64,000 nucleotides of DNA, taken from NCBI GenBank assembly GCA_038501195.1, contig JBBPUQ010000010.1, forward strand, positions 885,501-949,500, given 5' to 3'. Position 1 is the stretch's first letter; every line of letters begins with the position of its first letter. Below are positions 60,929-64,000 of this stretch, in pieces. The DNA is from Nemania diffusa. Taxonomy: Eukaryota; Ascomycota; Sordariomycetes; Xylariales; Xylariaceae. The translations under genes were made by a program, and so were the position numbers. The notes under the pieces were generated by a model. That model was not told the origin of the DNA, did no database searches, and saw only the letters and a program-made list of their open reading frames with translations.

Positions 60929-61743
60929 TTTGTTGGATTTTAAGTGGATTTAAGCTCGGTTGAGGCTTGGTGAAAGATGATAAAAATATCAATTAACTAT
61001 TAAGAGTCGGGATAGTGGAATATCGCGCTGCGATGTCGATGTCAGGCTAGCTGAAAAGATTGGATTGCGGGTTGAGGCTGGCGGATGGTGATGAGGAGTG
61101 AATTTTTTCCAGTTGGGGCTTTCGCGATGTTTAAATCGTCGCCGAATTCGATAGTCCCAAGCTGGGGTAAGGCCATATCGACTAAAGATAGGAGTATTAT
61201 AGCTCCACTGCGTTCGTGAAGCTCCTCCGCGACGCGAACTGCAATCCTTCGTGCCCCAATGCAGCATACTCGTTCGATGTATGGCACGATGCACGTAACG
61301 ATGCACGTAACAAGAAGTTGCTGACCGGGGTCATCTTCTCAACGTTGTAGTTTAAGGTTTCCTGGAGCCCTTAGCCCGGAGATCAAAGCGCGGAGCCTCA
61401 AACACCAAGGGTCCTGCTAACCCTTGCCGTACCGTTGTTGTCCCCGGTCTCTGATCTGAGAGTGGCATGATCCGTCGGAAATTATTGAGTAGGTAAATTG
61501 TTGGGACAGTAAGATAATGGTTATCAGACGATAAATGTCTATCGCGACATAGATGATGCACGCATTCCCTCACATGGATACGATGACAATCTGTCATCCT
61601 ATGTAAGTAATACTTGAAACACTGTTTATGTAGCAATGTGGCTAATACAGACATAGTATTTACCAAATTCCCATGTTTGCAATTTGAGATTGCGACTGGA
61701 TGCTATCATTTTTACCGAAACCCGGCCAAAGATTATCCTTTCC
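60929..61743. promoter_or_regulatory. Divergent promoter region
   Basis: 815 bp between divergent start codons. A tandem ACGATGCACGTAAC pair lies at about 61287-61312. No other structure seen; ORFs here have no motif. Confidence 0.5.
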
Positions 61744-63083
61744 ATGTCTTCTGAAGCCTTCACACATGATTTTCCTCTGCACAACACAACTATCAGCAGT
61801 GTCTTAGCAGAAACTTTTCGAAAAGAGGAGGTCCAAGCAGCCTTGAAGGAAGCGTCTCGTGGGAAAACCCCCGAGCAAGTTTTTCAAGAAACCACTATGG
61901 CAATACCTATGCTTCTCGCGTTGACTATTTGTCCAGCGCTACTAGGGACCCAAGAAGCAATTCGCCAAAGCCAGTCTAAAAATAAGCGCGAAGAGCATCG
62001 TGCACGTCGTTGCAACTTGGTAGTGTCCTGCGTAAAGCAATCAATTCGGAGTCGTGATATCGACGGAAAGTTAGTCGTGTTGAAAGACAATAAGGTGAGC
62101 TTCCTAGATGAGATCACTTGAAGACTCTCGAGACTGACTTCTTGCTTCACTAGTTATGGATCACTACTACACCGCCACCTTCACATGACGATGACTCAAA
62201 TTCTATTGACGATGGATATCCCTTTTCAGGGTACTTCTTGCCATATCCAGGCACCCAATACGAAGGATTAGTCAGCACCATTAGCGATGACCCTCCGATG
62301 CTGAACTGGATATATGTCGACAAAAACACATACGAAGTCAAATATGGCCTTCGAACAGATGCACAAGAGCATCTCACCGGGCCATTTGATTGCACGCGGC
62401 AGGACCGGCGCATGACCTTGGAGAGTTGGGAGGGATTTGTCGCAGTGGAGGATTACCCAGGTGTCTGGGCCTTATACTTCGATCGCGATGATGATGGATT
62501 GGCTACCAAAGTCCCCATGGGCACAAGAGTCCTCGAAGTAGAGTTGACTCGTCGCGAGAAAAAGGAGCGCAAGCCCGAGCCCGATCCTAACCAGGCCCAG
62601 ACACTAGATTCCATGATGAAGCAACATCAAGAACAGTCAGAAAGACAAGAGAAAGAGACCAACGGCTTTCTCCATGATGAGCAGCCAAGTCAACATGATG
62701 GGCAGCCAGAATCGCAGAGCCAGGATCCTGTAAACAGTACAATTAGGTCGCCTATCCCGGGAAGCGCTGACTTGAATATTACACCCGTCAGTATAGAGAA
62801 ATTGAGGCTCGATGACAACTTGGGCGTGGAGGGTCATGAGAATCCCATTCATACAGCGCCTACGGTGGCGCCTTCAAGCGCGCACTCAGATAATTTCTCA
62901 TTCTGGTCAGCAGGACAGAAATTAGAAAACGCTGGTGATGCTGCTTCAGTCACGGCGACAAGCTCTATCGACATAGATGACTTAGGCGGGCTTACTTCTC
63001 AAGATAGCGTAGCGTCACAGTACAAGAAGCCTTATGTAGAAGACGGGCCCAGTCATGAGCCCATGGAATACCCAATCTCATAA
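61744..63083 (+). CDS. Conserved fungal protein of unknown function
   Basis: Exons 61744-62094 and 62154-63083, 59-bp intron (GTGAGC...CACTAG), phase 0, giving 426 residues from the Met at 61744 (MSSEAFTHDF). An in-frame Met at 61684 would add 20 residues, but they are not protein-like. Exon 1 encodes helices (SSVLAETFRKEEVQAALKEA) and a hydrophobic segment (MAIPMLLALTICPALLG) that may be a membrane helix. Across the junction comes LWITTTPPP, then GYPFSGYFLPYPGTQYEGLV, ISDDPPMLNWIYVD, LTGPFDCTRQDRR, LESWEGFVAVED and WALYFDRDDDGL, a Trp- and Asp-rich conserved core. The final 180 residues are disordered and charged. The role is unknown; I recognise only the conserved style. Confidence 0.8.
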
Positions 63084-63652
63084 TAGGAAAGACTTAATAT
63101 AAAGTCGAAGCTAGATAGTCCTTTCAATTCGCACAATAAAATTACCTCTTTATTTTTAATTGTATCTTCTAAGACTCGTGTCAATACTAGGTCGTGTGAG
63201 ATGCTCGTGTAAGTTGATTGGCTAATGATCTAAAGTGCTTACCCACCTGGGCGGGATCAATTTAGTATTGGCCATACCCTAGCAACGGCAATAGGGGCTG
63301 CGGTACGTATTGCTTAGGTATATGTTGCTACTGCTTCCTAATGTTCTAGACTAGAGCGCCTCAGGGGGTGGGTTTCATGGGATGTCTCTTGGGCAGGCAT
63401 TGTATGAGATCTGGGCTGATATCGGCTGTTGTCAAGCTTCTGGGGCGTTTCATGCTCTCCCCCTGGGACACCCACAATTCATGCTGCACATAAACATGGC
63501 GGTAGGGCTGACCGGAGCCGACCGTTCGCATCTTTTTGACTTTAAGCACTGCACGGAATGCATCCAGCAGTGCATGCCGAGATCTTCGTTGATTTTCTTA
63601 CGAGCAGGCCGTTGTTGCATTGTTTAATGTCTCTCACATTTCAAAATCACAG
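63084..63652. other. Intergenic or 5' part of the edge gene
   Basis: No certain gene. The 5' exon of the edge gene may lie here, since its frame is open up to a TCACAG acceptor at 63647-63652. Confidence 0.45.
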
Positions 63653-64000
63653 TTCGCTATGAGTGCAACCTCAAAAGCTCAAATAGTACCGAAATGCTCG
63701 AAGACTTTTTTAACTCTGCAACTAACGACCATAATAATGAGGAGGGCACAGAACTTGTTGTGACAGCTCTGGGGACATCGGGCACACACTACATATGCTG
63801 GAAAACGGGCCTGGGGGAATACAAGCAACGTGAGTTGAGCACATTATAAAATCATACCTCCCTATACTAACACATCGCCTAATCAAGGATCACATGGGCT
63901 TCCAACTCAGCTACAAGAGTGGCTGTTCCCATTAGATGGGACCACACGAGACTTTGCTACACTGCAAGTGATATTGCTCGGCGACGACGCGTTCTGGGCC
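63653..64000 (+). CDS. Conserved fungal protein, 3' end beyond window
   Basis: Exon from 63653 (acceptor TCACAG) or from the Met at 63694 to 63829, then a 58-bp intron (GTGAGT...AATCAAG), then 63888 to the window edge. Phases agree. It reads MLEDFFNSATND, GTHYICWKTGLGEYKQR, SHGLPTQLQEWLFPLDGTTR and DFATLQVILLGDDAFW. The W-x-T-x-x-GEY and HGLP-L--WLFP--GTTRDF-TLQV pattern is a conserved fungal family of unknown function. The upstream frame is open through TVRYECNLKSS, so an earlier exon is likely. Confidence 0.65.

Noticed and set aside
1..64000. CRISPR array, rRNA or tRNA genes
   Set aside because: No regularly spaced repeats and no recognisable rRNA or tRNA sequence; CRISPR is not expected in a fungus.

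Overview
This window is nuclear DNA from a filamentous ascomycete (Pezizomycotina, most like Sordariomycetes). The evidence is short introns with GT...AG ends and CTAAC/CTGAC-type branch sites, a SepA-type formin, a HET-domain protein, a DFG5/DCW1 mannosidase, and repeats stripped of C and G by transitions, the signature of RIP (repeat-induced point mutation). No species is claimed.

Two landscapes meet at about 31.4 kb. Left (1-31410) is an AT-rich block of RIP-mutated LTR retrotransposons whose structure can still be read. Element A (933-8238, Ty3/gypsy, + strand, 326-bp LTRs, 5-bp duplication TAGGA) and element C (8838-31410, Ty1/copia, - strand, 394-bp LTRs, 5-bp duplication AATAT) both sit inside one host gene, a DHA14-type MFS transporter. 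Its pieces lie at about 893-932, 8244-8837 and 31416-31756. Taking out each element with one target-site copy rejoins the gene pieces in frame. The left LTR of C is itself cut twice by two same-orientation copies of a third family, B (Ty3/gypsy, - strand, 302-306-bp LTRs): B1 at 9065-16318 and B2 at 16417-23665. The three LTR fragments add up to 394 bp, the length of the intact right LTR. B1, C and the interior of A are almost pure A/T. B2 is much less mutated, so it probably arrived later.

Right (31.4-64 kb) has normal composition. Genes in order: a small two-exon gene beside the repeat block (33268-33731), HUS1 checkpoint clamp (35467-36737, -), a RING protein (37682-38605, -), a single-pass membrane protein in three exons without a long ATG-initiated ORF (40909-41509, -), a SepA/Bni1-type formin (44195-49490, +), a GPI-anchored GH76 mannosidase DFG5/DCW1 (50205-51918, -), AIM32-like [2Fe-2S] protein (52573-53768, +), an APH/choline-kinase-like phosphotransferase (54555-55501, +), a HET protein (55950-58140, +), a CYC2-like mitochondrial flavoprotein (58522-60198, +), a 100-residue conserved protein (60496-60928, -), a conserved protein of unknown role (61744-63083, +), and the start of another gene running off the right edge (63653-64000, +). 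Most are housekeeping genes for cell polarity, cell wall, DNA damage and mitochondria. The APH-like and HET genes are the accessory-looking pair. Intergenic DNA is rich in TAGGTA/ACCTAG short-repeat motifs. No rRNA, tRNA or CRISPR array was recognised.
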